In this document: positions 45,092-56,493 of the stretch, piece by piece
Layout: each line of letters opens with the position of its first letter
How positions within the stretch are numbered: the stretch's first letter is position 1
Position numbers and translations under genes: made by a program
Notes under the pieces: model-generated
What the model saw: the letters and a program-made list of their open reading frames with translations, nothing else
Told to the model about the DNA's origin: nothing
Database searches by the model: none
From: Lomentospora prolificans
Lineage: Eukaryota > Ascomycota > Sordariomycetes > Microascales > Microascaceae
Length of the DNA: 64,000 nt
Assembly: GCA_029532625.1 (NCBI GenBank)
Contig: JARFXM010000008.1
Location: 1,364,001-1,428,000, forward strand
Reading direction: 5' to 3'

Positions 45092-46155
45092 CTTTTATCA
45101 CCGCCCGAACCCTCGAGGTTTTGCTCGCTTTCAAAATGTGCATCAATCGCGTGTGGAGGGTTGAGGGTCCAAGGTCGGAGGATCAAAATATCCTTGTAAG
45201 GGGGCGTTCGTTTGCGGTGGGATTCAAGGCGACCGTGACCAGTATGCTTATGTAATTCATGCAAACAATCCATGCACCATTCGTGCATGAAAGCTTCATC
45301 AAGCTTCTGAAGTATTATTCGGGGATTTGAGTCGACTTAGAACATCTGAACCTCCCAATGGCTCATTAAATTGAGTTACGATTCCGGTAGTTTGGGGTTA
45401 ACTCGTAAAAATATGCGTCTTCAGCTCCCCCACCGGCGCTTCTTCTCCAGTAGGCCTGGCTCACCCCGGCTCAAGGCCGCACTCTCATTAGATCATGTAA
45501 GACTACAATATCCTCGGCTCCTCATAGAAAGCTCTTATATTATCTAGCGTTATAGAGAAGAGATGTACACGTATAGAATCGATGCTTACAGGCTTTTCTC
45601 TAGTTTATCCAGCGAGGGCGCGTCCTCTCCCTCTACCGTACCATCCTGCGCGCCTCTCGGCGCATTCCCGACAAGAGGACCCGCGCAGAGACGGTAGGCT
45701 TTGCGAGGGGAGAATTTGAAAGCCATAAGAACGTTACAGACATAGTGAGTCTTCTTCTTGTTTTGCATCTGCTTGTTTACTGTCAGGGGCAGCTAAGAGC
45801 TTACCAAAAGCACAGCAACACATCCGTTACCTCATTTCAACAGGGAAGACTGAATGGGAGAAGATGGAGAGGTACATAGATGGATTATAGTATAAAATAA
45901 CAAAACGACACATCAGAGAGAAGTTGCCATGGTTCCATTTTGGCACCGCGTTTTGTTCTTCCACCCTTCGTCCTCCGTGAAGCCTTCCAGGTCGTGTTGG
46001 TACAAGGATAGTCGTTCTCGAATCCCGCTGATTCCAATCTAATATCCCATCTACTCCTCCCTTTTCTAGCCAGGCTTCGTTCATGCGCCATAATCAGATA
46101 TAGTACACATCAAATGTTTCTGTTTCCGTTCCTTTCACTCCGCCATCAAACTCGT
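45092..46155. other. Spacer between NAA40-type and bL36m genes
   Basis: No confident gene. A 60-codon minus-strand frame at 45586-45768 is open and ends next to a GTAAGC donor, but I could not build a convincing gene from it. Confidence 0.4.
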
Positions 46156-46580
46156 CTAGCTCTGTCGCTGCTTATGTCGAGGGTTCGCCTTGCAAATCAC
46201 GTAAAGGTAGCCGTTATGTCTCTTGCCGCCCTTCCTTCGCACAATCTATCCCATTTTCGCCACCCGTCAGCATGTTCAATCCCTTCACGAAAATCCCATT
46301 CCATTCAGGGGCCAACGACAACCCTGATGGCTACATGCACGAGGACCACCCGGAAAAAGCTCACCTTGCAGTGTTCGCATCGCTTCTTCACCGAGCTGTG
46401 AACCTTCATTCCCCTAACCTGCTCAAAAATTCCGGTTGTGACGGCCGCGCTCCTCGTGGTAGTCATGGTGGTGGGCATGACCCTTTGCGTGAGGCTGAGA
46501 ACCTGGCGAGGCGCCGCCATCGTCGCCCTGGTCGCCGAGAGGGAGAGGGCCCCAAATGTCCGTATTAACGAGGAGCTCAT
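46156..46580 (-). CDS. RTC6: Mitochondrial large-subunit ribosomal protein bL36m
   Basis: Two exons on the minus strand (46580-46365 and 46245-46156) encode 101 residues. The first 60 or so residues are rich in Ser, Thr, Arg and Ala with almost no acidic residue, as in a mitochondrial presequence. The mature part begins at GMKVHSSVKKRCEHCK and continues after the intron as IVRRKGGKRHNGYLYVICKA, ending NPRHKQRQS. The C-x2-C...C-x4-H zinc ribbon and the basic tail are those of bacterial L36. The 119-nt intron cuts directly after the CEHCK motif, with donor GTGAGC and acceptor GATAG. The protein is a small component of the mitochondrial 54S subunit. The second exon is only 30 codons including the stop, so automatic annotation could miss it. 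Confidence 0.9.
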
Positions 46581-47077
46581 TTTGTCGTTCAATGATGCGA
46601 GGTTCGTTATTCAAAGTGTCTCCTCGATTTCGGTGGGACCTGGGTCGCGCGGCGCGGGTTGCGGGTTAAATCGTTGGTTGTCTTTCGGGGTGAGGTTTTG
46701 TATATCTTGTCGTGTCATGGTTCAGATTTTTGACGGGCAATCGGCAGATTCCGTGGTGGAGCAAGTGGGTACGAATTGGCGACGAATACTGTATTAACAC
46801 TGTATACCGCGGCAGCCGTATCCACGGATTTACTGAGTATAATAATACCCAACCAAAGTCGGGCCTCTAACGATTCAATGTCTATCTAGTTTTGCGTAAT
46901 AAAGCCCGGTTGCTAACTCCAAACCTTTACGTCCTCAATTCGGGAATCGGAAGAAATATAAAAATAGAAGAGGACAGGTCGCCATCAATGTCTAACCCTA
47001 GCAGGAACAGGAATCGTCAAGCATTAAGAAAAGCGCAGAAAGAAAATGGCATCGCGGAAACCCCATACCAACCCTGT
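46581..47077. other. Spacer between bL36m and ILV1
   Basis: About 500 bp that must hold the bL36m promoter and the ILV1 3-prime end. Nothing further seen. Confidence 0.5.
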
Positions 47078-48909
47078 CTATGAACGAAGGAACGTCTTAA
47101 AAACGCTCGACTGAGTGCAATCCTCACGAGGATACCCAATGGCATCCAGAAACTTTTCAAGTTCGGGCACCTCATCATCGGGGCACAGGATAGCCGTGAG
47201 AATCTTGGCGACGTCACCACCGTAGTTGCGGTACTGGAAGAGGCTAATGTTGAACTTGGGCTTGAGGGTGGTGACAAACTTCTCAAGCGCACCGGGTCTC
47301 TCGGGGAAGTTGAACATGTAAAGCCGCTCATTTGCAACATCGGACCGGCCTCCGACAAGATATCGGACGTGAGTCTTTGCGAGTTCGTCACCGGAGAGGT
47401 CGGTGACGGTCATACCGCCCGACTTGATGCGGTCCATCAGTCTTGCAAGCTCCTCGGCCCTTTGGTTTGCGGGGCTCGTGAGCGAGATACCGATGAGAAT
47501 ATTTGCAATCTCGGGTGTCGCATAACGGTAGGTAAACTCAGTGATGGCATGTGGCATAACGGCGCTGATGAGCTCGGCAAATGAGCCTGGCCGCTCGGGG
47601 ATACTAACGGCAAGAAGCGCCTCTTTGCCCTCACCAAGAGTTGCTCGTTCGGCGACAAACCTCAACCTATCGAAGTTCATATTGGCACCCGACGTTACGG
47701 CGATCAAATTCCGCTTACGGTTCTCCGAGGGGTTCTGGGCGACATATTTCTTGAGACCGGCGATGGAGAGCGCACCAGCAGGCTCGAGGCCGGACCGGGT
47801 ATCGTCGTACATGTCCTTGATGGCGGCGCAGATCTCATCGGTGGTAACCTCGATAACCTCGTCCACCACTTCCTTGCAGATGCGGAAGGTCTCCTCGCCT
47901 ACCGTCTTGACCGCGGCTCCATCGGCGAAGAGACCGACGTCCCTGAGGACAACGCGCTCGCCTTTCTTCAAAGATTCAACCATCGCATTGGCATCGTATG
48001 CCTCGACTCCGATGATCTTGACATGAGGAGCCATCCTCTTGACGTAAGCGCCGATGCCGGCAATCAAACCGCCACCACCAACGCAGCAGAAGATAGCCTC
48101 GAGCTTCTGCATGTTGGTCTGGCCAAACAGCTCCATTCCAATGGTTCCCTGCCCAGCAATGACGTAAGGGTCGTCGAAAGGAGGAATGTTGATCAATCCG
48201 TCCTGCTTCTCTCGTCGGGCACACTCTTCCTTGGCGGCGTCAAAGTCGGCGCCGTGTAACACGACGTGGCCACCGAGTCTCGCAACGTTGAGGTGCTTGA
48301 TGCTGGGTGTCGCCTCGGGCATGACAATGGTGGCGGGGATCTTGAGCTTACGGGCTGAGTAAGCTACACCTTGGGCGTGGTTTCCGGCCGAACAAGCAAT
48401 AACACCCTTCCAGCTTACGGCAGGGTCGAGGTGGGCCATCTTGTTGTAAGCACCCCGCAACTTGAAACTAAAGACAGGCTGCTGATCCTCGCGTTTTAGT
48501 AAGACATTGCATTCGAGTCTGTTGCTAAGGTTTATGGCGGGCGTCAAGGCCGTGACTTTGCAGGCTTCGTACACTCGGGATGTCGCGTTGGCGATAAGCC
48601 GGAGATACTGGGAGTCATCCACACTACGGTTAGCCCAGAAGCTCTCAATCCTAGGGAGAGAGAAATAGTATGAACACGGCAAGTACTCACGTCCGGGGTT
48701 CCATCATCGAGCAAAAAATCCTCGGGCACTACACTCTTGATTCGCTGCCTCTTTTCCGACGATGGCGTCTTGGGGTTGGCGCTGTATTCGGTAAGCGACA
48801 TACCACTGTTCAAATTAGGCGGTGTGACGGGCCGATGGTCGCCATTGATACCGTTGACATGGCCGTTCGTCGCCGGGATAACGACTGGAGAATCCTGGAA
48901 CTCGGTCAT
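47078..48909 (-). CDS. ILV1: Threonine deaminase (L-threonine ammonia-lyase)
   Basis: Two exons on the minus strand (48909-48691 and 48607-47078) encode 582 residues from the first ATG, close to yeast Ilv1 (576). The intron joins DDGTPD to [15 protein letters not shown]. The PLP lysine is in [10 protein letters not shown] (about Lys122), followed by [18 protein letters not shown] and the glycine-rich phosphate loop [12 protein letters not shown]. Two C-terminal ACT-like regulatory domains follow ([13 protein letters not shown] and [14 protein letters not shown]), the usual site of feedback inhibition by isoleucine. The enzyme turns threonine into 2-oxobutyrate, the first committed step of isoleucine synthesis, in mitochondria. 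The annotated N-terminus does not look like a presequence, while the frame stays open about 200 nt upstream without an ATG. The promoter holds an exact CCGG-NN-CCGG box. Confidence 0.95.
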
Positions 48910-49788
48910 ATCTGCAGTATCTCGTACGGAAAATTCCACTCCAGAAGGATGTTGAGAAAGTTGTGTTGGCGGTGTGGTTTCCTCGGGTTGAATTTGGGAA
49001 GGGGAGTTTTTTAGGCCGTTTCGGAGGGGCAATTTTGGGAAATTTTTGGAAGTGAGTAATAATCTAGGTACTCAAAGTGGCATAGTGGTACATGCGCTGC
49101 GGGGCACTATCGGCGGGCGACGTCGGTGTCCCCAAGTCCCTGGCAGTAGCTGGCGACCAAGGCTAGAGGAGTCCCCGGTCCCGGGCGAGGGTTCAGACAC
49201 CTGGGACCAACCACGGCAGCAGGGAAGTCAGCGAGCTAGGCACTCGCTGCAACGCTCCAGAACGCTGGCCTGGCTGGTTGCGGGTGGTCAATTCCGATCG
49301 ATTGATAGCTGCCAGTTGACCCAGCGCCGGGCAACATGGCATGGTCTTGGATTATTGCATGTAGCGCTTTCAAGCCAGACGCCTGCCCTCATGCAGTCCT
49401 TACAGCCCGAATTAAAACACAAGCGATTTATAAAATACGCGATCGGAGTAAGCTCGGCATGCGATTTGTCTGTGAATTTTGTGGGCAATTGATCCTGAAC
49501 GTGCGTGAGTGATGGACGGCCGAGACCGCACGCTGGTGATAAAGCTTATGTAGCTAGAGCTAGGGTGGAAGGGTACAAGGTACAAGGGCGACAAGCTAGA
49601 CCCACGGAAGTACGGGAGTACTCGGAGACAATGGGAGAATTATTACGTCGGCGCCACGCTCAAAGCCTCCGACGCCTCACGCATACATGATAAGAGCTAC
49701 AAGTAAGAGAGCTCTCATGATCACGTCCTTCAACCTCAGCCCACTCCAAAACATCATCAACCATAGCTATTGAGGAGCGCAGTCCACA
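48910..49788. other. Divergent promoter ILV1/RCF1
   Basis: An 880-bp region between the starts of ILV1 (minus) and RCF1 (plus), with a Leu3-type box at 49175-49184. No gene seen. Confidence 0.6.
49175..49184. promoter_or_regulatory. Candidate Leu3/LeuB binding site
   Basis: CCGGTCCCGG matches CCGGNNCCGG exactly, the element bound by yeast Leu3. It lies 266 bp upstream of the ILV1 ATG and about 600 bp from RCF1. A Leu3-like regulator is encoded at 7012-9451 in the same window. A ten-base match with eight fixed bases is expected about once per 65 kb by chance in balanced DNA, so placement upstream of ILV1 is what gives it weight. Confidence 0.45.
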
Positions 49789-50641
49789 ATGACCGACAGA
49801 GATTATCCTCAGACCTCGCTACCGTCGTCTTTCGACTCCGACGAGTACGTGCACCCGGTTTTTTTTCCTTCTTTCTATCCACTAGCCAACCAGCTTAAGC
49901 GATACCCAGCTACCCAGCTAACCAACAATACAGCAAATTCATCAACGAAAATGCCTGGCAGAAAATCTCCCGCAAGATCAAGGAGGAGCCCCTGATTCCT
50001 CTCGGTACGAAGCCTCCAAATATCTCCGTCATCGTGCAACAGTCTCCGACCACAAGGCTAACCTCAATTCTCCCCGCGCCGCTCTAGGTACCGCCCTCAC
50101 GTGCTGGGCCCTCTTCAACTCCTTCCGCGCCGTCCGCCGCGGCGATTCTGCCGGCGCCCAGCGCATGTTCCGAGCTCGAGTCCTCGCCCAAGGTTTCACG
50201 GTCATGGCCATCTGCGCCGGAGGACTGTACTACAGTCAGGACCGCTCCCGATCCAGAGAGCTCCGCAAGGTCAAGGAGGCCCAGGACAACGAGGAGAAGC
50301 GCGCCAAATGGATCCGCGAGCTCGAGGCCCGAGATGAGGAAGATAAGGCTATGAGGCGGAGGCTTGAGGAGAAGAGGAACGCTTTGGCGACCGACAAGGC
50401 AGCGGCCGCCGCGCCCGATGTGGATGCGCCTAAGGAGGGCGGCGTGCTGTCTGCGCTTGGTGGCATGTGGGGTGGCAACAAGAAGCAGGGCGAGGAGGCT
50501 GCGGCGGCATCGGCTCCTGAGCTCGCGGCGGTAGAAGCAGAAAGCACCGGCAAGAGGAAGAAGAATCCTAGGAGCTCGCTGGACTCGCTGGGTGAGATTC
50601 TCGGCAACAAGAAGTCCTCCAATGATTCGGAGAAGAACTAA
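49789..50641 (+). CDS. RCF1: Respiratory supercomplex factor 1 (HIG1 domain)
   Basis: Three exons (49789-49844, 49934-50004, 50088-50641) encode 226 residues. The N-terminal part (KFINENAWQKISRKIKEEP then LIPLG) leads into the HIG1 domain, with two membrane helices around ALTCWALFNSFRAV and GFTVMAICAGGLYY separated by the basic loop RRGDSAGAQRMFRARV. A long charged coiled coil (residues about 100-160) and an Ala/Lys-rich tail follow, as in other filamentous fungi. Rcf1 sits in the inner mitochondrial membrane and helps assemble and stabilise cytochrome c oxidase and its supercomplexes. The two small first exons and CTAAC branch sites are clear. The gene is divergent from ILV1 and convergent with the histidine-rich gene. 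Confidence 0.92.
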
Positions 50642-51519
50642 GAGAAGACCTTTGGCGATGTTTATGGCGCTCTGAAAGAAGATGTATTGTATATGAGAGG
50701 TAATGTCAGGAAAAGTTTGAGACCTTTATTTTAACTGATATGCAGTTCAATTTGTAATTCCTGCTCAAGGATCAACTGCAATAGATCGGATAGACTCCAC
50801 ACTCAATATGACTAGTTTAACTTGGTAGTCAGGCGGGTTACCACCACCCTATTCACCTTCCGTTCTAACCTACTTAGATCCATCCTCGACTGGGGGTTCC
50901 TTTATTTTTTTTATTTTTTTTTTTTTTTTTTAAGAACGACTTACCAAACAGGCTATTCTAGGAGTTACGCTGCTATTCGGCCCCGTTGATGCCCAAAGGA
51001 AGAGCCAAGAATGATATTGAATGAGTGTTAGGAGCGATCTAAGAGCTCAGTTGCTAGAATCTATCGACAGAATCTAGCTAGCGTACCGAAGCACGAGAGG
51101 CATATATCAAACCAGAGTCCCGTCGCGCGCCCTCGCGCCAGCAATTACCCAGAAAACGTACTTAATAGCCCCGAGGGAAGGTTGTGTAAGACGAGAACCT
51201 CTGCGGAGAGACCATCGCGAGATGCAAAGCCGGCAGCCAAGATGCGAAGAACTTCTGAGATGTTATTCGTGTTGAAACCCTTGAATTTGTTTTTGTTCTC
51301 TAAATGCTCATCAGACCAATAACGCCGGAACGAAACCAATAGGAACCGCCCGTAACACCAATGCTATGCGAGAAGAGGCTAGAGATTCTCCTAGCGCACG
51401 AAAAGCCTTGCCGCGCGTGCTCGGAATCGGCAGGTGAGAACGGCTCTCCCTTTGGAGACCGGGCTTTTTTATAGATGCGTAGAATGTTGAGTGCGGATCT
51501 ACGAGGAGCACATCTGCGC
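50642..51519. other. Convergent 3-prime spacer
   Basis: Between the ends of RCF1 and the histidine-rich gene. A T-rich run lies near 50902-50931. Nothing else seen. Confidence 0.5.
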
Positions 51520-52174
51520 CTAGTAGTCCCAGCCGCCCTTGTGGTCGTGGTCCCAGCCGTGGTGCTTGTGGTGAACGTGGCCATGGTGTTTATGGTCATG
51601 GAATTGGTGACCGTGACCGTGACCACCGCCCTTGTTTTTGTGACCGTGCTTGTGCTTCATGTGGTGGTGATAGTGGTGGTGGTGGTGGTGACCCTTGTGC
51701 TCGTGGTGGCCGTGATGCTTGTGACTGTGATGACCCTTGTGCTTGTGGTGGTGGTCGTGTTCACCGTGAGCGTGGACCTTGTGCTCGTGATGACCCTTGT
51801 GCTTATGGCCGTGACGATGTACGTCGTGCTTGCCGTGGTCAAAGTCGTCGCCGCGCTTCTCTACCTGGTGGCCGACCAGCTCGGACTCGTCTTGGCGCCT
51901 CTCGACCTACAAAGACCGGGCCATGAATGTCAGTGTTATTAATGATCTTTGTGAGCGGATCAATGCCGGGAATTACCTCGCGCTTCTCGTCTTGGTGCAT
52001 CTCGACTTGGCGCCTCTCGAATTGGGGCTCAGTCTCGAAGGCGACCTCTGAAGCAACCTCGATGGGGTACTTGGGCTCGCGGGCAGCGATGGTGTTGCCG
52101 GGCTCGGTAGGCGCAGCGACAACGAGGGAGCTAAAGGCCCAGACGAGGCTGACGGCAGTAGTGGCGACCTTCAT
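51520..52174 (-). CDS. Secreted histidine-rich protein with dibasic processing sites
   Basis: I do not recognise a named family. Two exons on the minus strand (52174-51977 and 51906-51520) encode 194 residues; the 70-nt intron begins GTAATT and ends GTAG, in phase 0. A signal peptide is clear (MKVATTAVSLVWAFSSLVVA). A short acidic propeptide-like region follows with several Kex2-type dibasic sites: FERR, DEKR, VERR and VEKR. After the last site comes a region of about 106 residues holding about 50 histidines. It is built from HKHKGHH-like units, a run of six His, and HGHGH, and ends in GGWDY. Such a sequence would be expected to bind Zn, Cu or Ni strongly. The domain has only Lys, Gly, Asp and a few others beside His, and no cysteine. 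Function (metal capture, metal-dependent adhesion or defence) is inferred only. Confidence 0.8.
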
Positions 52175-54293
52175 TCTGGAGGTGTTTTAGTGTAGTGGAT
52201 GTGTTAGGTAGGGAATGAGTGGCACTACAGTGATGTGTGTCAACGGATCTTGTTGTGGGCTTGTATGGGAGAAGACTGTTTCCCCTCCAAGTCCGGATAT
52301 CTTTTGGTCTTAAATAGACCGAAGATGTTTTGATGAGTAACTGGTTCTCCTTACGCAAGAGATATATTCCACAGTCCTTCTGCTTCATATGATGATACGT
52401 CAGGTCGATAGATCTCCTCTTTGGTAGACGTTCCACTTGAGTTAGGCCGAGCGCTTCAACAAGCTCCCTCAATAGCACGTAGTGAAGAACTCTCCCCAGA
52501 AAAAGTCTCAAAGGCACCCGTATAGAGTCGTTCGATATTCGCTCATGAGCCAAAGGACGCCCCTCTTCATTTTAGGTCGATCTGCCTGTTCGGTGCGGCC
52601 GCTGTAACTTAATCCATGGGGCGACATCGACGAGACTCCGTTTAGAAGAGCATGGACCCTGGTCAAGATTTCATATTCTCTCCTAGAGGAAGTGCAGGAA
52701 ATCCCTCCATGGTACTTCATCGTACATAGGAGCTGGTGCCTCAGAGCAGGAAGTCCCGTCGCTGGACGGACCGATGTTAGGACGCTAACTCCAAGTTTCC
52801 ATCTGAAGCTCTATTTTGGTCAGGCTATACTCCATTTCAATACCATAGTCAGACGGGTACCTACCTTCTAAGTCGGGATTGCCTTTAGCTCGGTGCTGCG
52901 GCTCCACGAGGTTGGGGTGGTGCCTGTGATAGTGGCTAAAACCAAGCTAGGGAAAAATCCTGCACGGAGGGGGTGACATTACAAGGTACTCATTTTGAGC
53001 GAAAAGAAAAGAAAAGTTGGTGAGTCAAGGGACAAAATAACGGACGAGGAAAGGGACAATAACGCTTTATATAAACGATTTGGGGGGCGCCTCCTCCACG
53101 AAAATGCTAGATCGGAAGGAGTCGCAAGCTGGGTCCGACGATTGTCAGATAGTTGTTGCTGCTTCATCTCTGATGCGAAAGCAGCTTTCATCCTAGATAA
53201 GTTGCGTTTTGGAGGCAGCGTTGACGATGTAAGAGAGAGATTGCCGAGGATTCATCTGATTCAGACGAAACCGACTCTCGGACAAAATATGGCTAATGAT
53301 GGCGATGTAAGCCAAGGCAACATCCGACTGTTAGGCTCACCATGTATCAGGTTCTATTATACCGCTCCCAGGTACCATACAGAGAGAGAAGGGTTTGGAA
53401 TAGAACGGAACTCCTTGTAGCGGCACGCCCTCCCAGTCCTTCGTTCACGAATCCAGGGCCTAAGGATAGTAAACGAAGCCAGCACTAACTCGATTAGTTT
53501 GTTGTTGCGGTCGGAACAAGCGTTAGTTCTAGCCGAAGTGGTCTCCGCACAAAGCTAATCACGGCTCCAAAGGTTATCTGGATTACCCGTTTATAATGGT
53601 GGATGGATTCAGGATTTACTGCCGCTTATGGGCTGAGGACACTGGCCCCAACATCGACCTCGGCTCGAGATGTCTCCTTGAGGCTCAAGTCTATTGGATG
53701 CTGTATTAGCACTCGCATTCAGAGTTGCTCTGAGTTTGCCATCGACGCCGTTCTTCGTCAAATCACCTTAGCTAGGTGCAAGTTTCATCCACAGGTACTG
53801 GTGGAAACAAAAGGGCGAAGACGGTGCAAATCACCAGCACACCGAACTAATAGGGGAAGCAGATGATGCAAGGCTAACAAATCCTGAGTTCGTAACATGT
53901 AACACTACCATGAGAAACCGTCACTCCGACCCCAAGCCGAAGACAAGCCCAACAGCCGCCTGATCAAAAAGAGAAATAACACCAGAGAAAGAGCATTGTG
54001 CACCAACATCAGCGAACAAGCCCAACGAAACCTTGACCCACCGGGGCCAACGTGTTTACTCCTCTCACCACTGCCTGCTCCGTTGTTTGAGGACGCTATG
54101 AACCAAAACATGACACACAGAACTCCCCTATGTTCTTCCCGGCACAGATATGCGCGACATTCCCATCGAAATAAGTTTTTGAAGCCGACAAAAGAAGAAG
54201 AAAGAAGGTAAATTGAAGAAGAGAAGAATTTAACCGAGTCAAAACGCTCGTGCAAAAATGCTTTGTAAAGTATGGGTATAACGCATGTGCTGT
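52175..54293. other. Intergenic 2.1 kb spacer
   Basis: No gene supported. The longest frame (52995-53420, plus) begins at TTG, not ATG, and shows no motif. The right end is the 3-prime region of SWC3. Confidence 0.5.
52308..52320 (-). promoter_or_regulatory. TATA-like element of the histidine-rich gene
   Basis: TCTATTTAAGA on the minus strand lies about 140 bp upstream of the ATG at 52174, a plausible core promoter. Confidence 0.3.
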
Positions 54294-56493
54294 TTACGCC
54301 TCCACATCCGTCGGAACCGCAGATCGAATGAGCTTCTGGTATTGCTCTGCGTCGTCATCTTCGGCAGACACAGCCCCGAGTTTATCGGAAGACCCCTTGG
54401 TTTGCGCCTTCGCCGTCCAGAGGACACCTGGCTTCGAGGGGGCGGCCACAGCCTGCACATCTCCCTCCTTGGGAGTCACCCCATTGACCTCACCATTGGT
54501 CTCCTCGGCGCCTTCTCCCTTCTCGCCCGCACGCTCACGCATTAGGCGCCAAGCGAGGAGAACATACTCTGCCCTCGTCATGTTGGTCATGATGTTGTCC
54601 ATATAGCGGATTACTTCATCACGTGGGGCTACCACTCGGGCAAGATTCTCCAAGTGCCGGCCGGAGGGAGCGAAGAGTCTGATCGTGATGGGCTCATAGT
54701 AATCAAGTTCACGGTCGCCACCATGCTCACATCGGCTGCTCTTGCGCACAATAAGGAAAGAGGCGATGACCTGCTGCGTTCCACGATATTCCAGAATGCT
54801 GAATTTCGGGAAGAGGTATCGGTCTCCGTTGCCTCCCGCGAACTCAACGACGACAGCGGAAATATCCGGCTTCGGAGGGGGAGGGGGTCCTTTGGATCGC
54901 AACGCTTGTTGTGTGGGCTGGGAAGAACTTGCTGACGCAGGAGAGGCTTGAGAACCTCCGGCAGTGTTGTTAGAGTTCGGCGCGGGAGAGTTAGGCGCAG
55001 GCTTTTGCTCCTTCATCTTGTCTAGCATCAGCTTCTTGTGTAGATTATCCAGGGCGGACTTCAGTGTTATAGTGTCATTGTATTCAGGTTTTCCGTTCGC
55101 GATTCGCTGAATTGTTGCTTTCAACTTGGCATCATCTAATGCTGCTTGCACAAGCATAACAATCAGTGTATCACTGCCGGCAGGCGGCCTTAGGTTGCTT
55201 GAGCGCTGCTGAGGATTTGATGTAAGAACAATATGTAATATGGTTTTGACCTCCTCGGCGAAGTACTTGACAGACCTGCCGTCCACGAATAGCTTGTCGG
55301 CAGATGGAGCAGGCTGTGTCTCTTTCTTACTATGTTCCTCGTGAATCTGGTCGATAACCCTCTGGAACTGGGCAAGTTCGGCTTTGCTAGCCTTTCCCTC
55401 GGCCACTCTTTTCATAAGTTCTCTCAAATTATCGTCGGAGGTGGCACGTTCTGCGAGGGTAGCAATTACAGCGTTGTTGGTTGGAGGAGGTGGGGCCGGG
55501 GTTGTTGGCTTAGGTGTCGGTGCCGCGACAAAGCTCGCAGGTGCCGGAGCTTGCTGGTAATGAGGGGTGGAGGAAGTTGGCTGGGGAGCAATAGCAGGGG
55601 AGTTCGAGGCCCTTGGCAGGGGGGCAAGAGTAGCAGGCCTACTAGCATCGGCGGAAGCGAGGGTTGGGCCAGTTGGGGTAGCCAGGACGGACATAGAGGG
55701 TGACTGGGCCGGTAGTGGTTTGGGAGAGGCTGACACAATGGGTGTAGCTTGGCCGAGGGCGGGCGTAGTTTTATTTGCGAGACGAGGCGTGCCCGACGAC
55801 TGTTGTGGGGCCGGAGAAGCGCGCGAAGGGGTAGCTCCGCCTGAAGTAGGAGCCGCAGTGGGAGACTTCGTGGACAACGGCTTCTGCGGCATGGATCCTC
55901 CGGGAGGGCCATATTGAAGGATTGGTCGCACAGTAGGAGGAGGCGCGGGGGGCTTGGGGTCCTTGACAGCATATAAAGTGGCATCGAAGATGTGCGGCTC
56001 AATAGTGATTGTGACTTGGCCAAGCTTCATCATACTATCCTTGGGAGGATTCTTCGGATCCTCCTTGACGACACCCTTTCGCTTAGTGGGCTTCGTCCAA
56101 TATTTTTCAAAGATGAACTCGGTTATCCATTTATGTCGCGATCGGCGTAAGGACTCTGCCATAACACCACTAGTGAAGAATTAGCATACATCAATAGGAA
56201 CACAATGTGGCCGCACAATCGAGGGATCTGGCCGAAGCTTACCTCTCTTGAATCGTTTGGTATTCCTTGGCGGGCAAATTTTCTGGTTGTGCATCCTCGA
56301 CAGTAGGCAGCGGCCTGCCTGGATGAATTGACTTGGGAAGCTGAGGCGGCTCTTCACTTGGGGAAGGTTCAGCGGCCGGCGTCGCAGACGCCTCCTTCTC
56401 CTTCTCCTTCTCTGGCGGCGTTACAGTCCTCTTCTTGGAGGCCTGGTCACTCCGCGCTGCTGCCCTCGCGGGGAGCTTCCTCTTCCTCTCCAT
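54294..56493 (-). CDS. SWC3: SWR1-complex subunit Swc3-like
   Basis: Two exons on the minus strand (56493-56243 and 56169-54294) encode 708 residues. The N-terminus MERKRKLPARAAARSDQASK and the following LPKSIHPGRPLPTVEDAQPE, EYQTIQESGVMAESLRRSR, KWITEFIFEKYWTKPTKRKG and DPKNPPKDSMMKLGQ are the conserved block of fungal Swc3. The intron falls inside IQES/GVMAES. A long Pro/Ala/Ser-rich disordered region follows. The conserved C-terminal part contains RYLFPKFSILEY, VIASFLIVRK and EYVLLAWRLMRER. Swc3 belongs to the SWR1 remodeller, which exchanges H2A for H2A.Z in nucleosomes. The first exon was placed by phase and by the strong match of its start. A short AT-hook-like basic patch begins the protein. 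Confidence 0.88.

Noticed and set aside
48544..49032. Starting ILV1 at 49032
   Set aside because: The codon there is TTG, not ATG. I used the ATG at 48909 as the annotated start and discuss the extension as a hypothesis.
52995..53420. 141-codon plus-strand frame
   Set aside because: It begins at TTG rather than ATG, has no recognisable domain, and no splice context was found.
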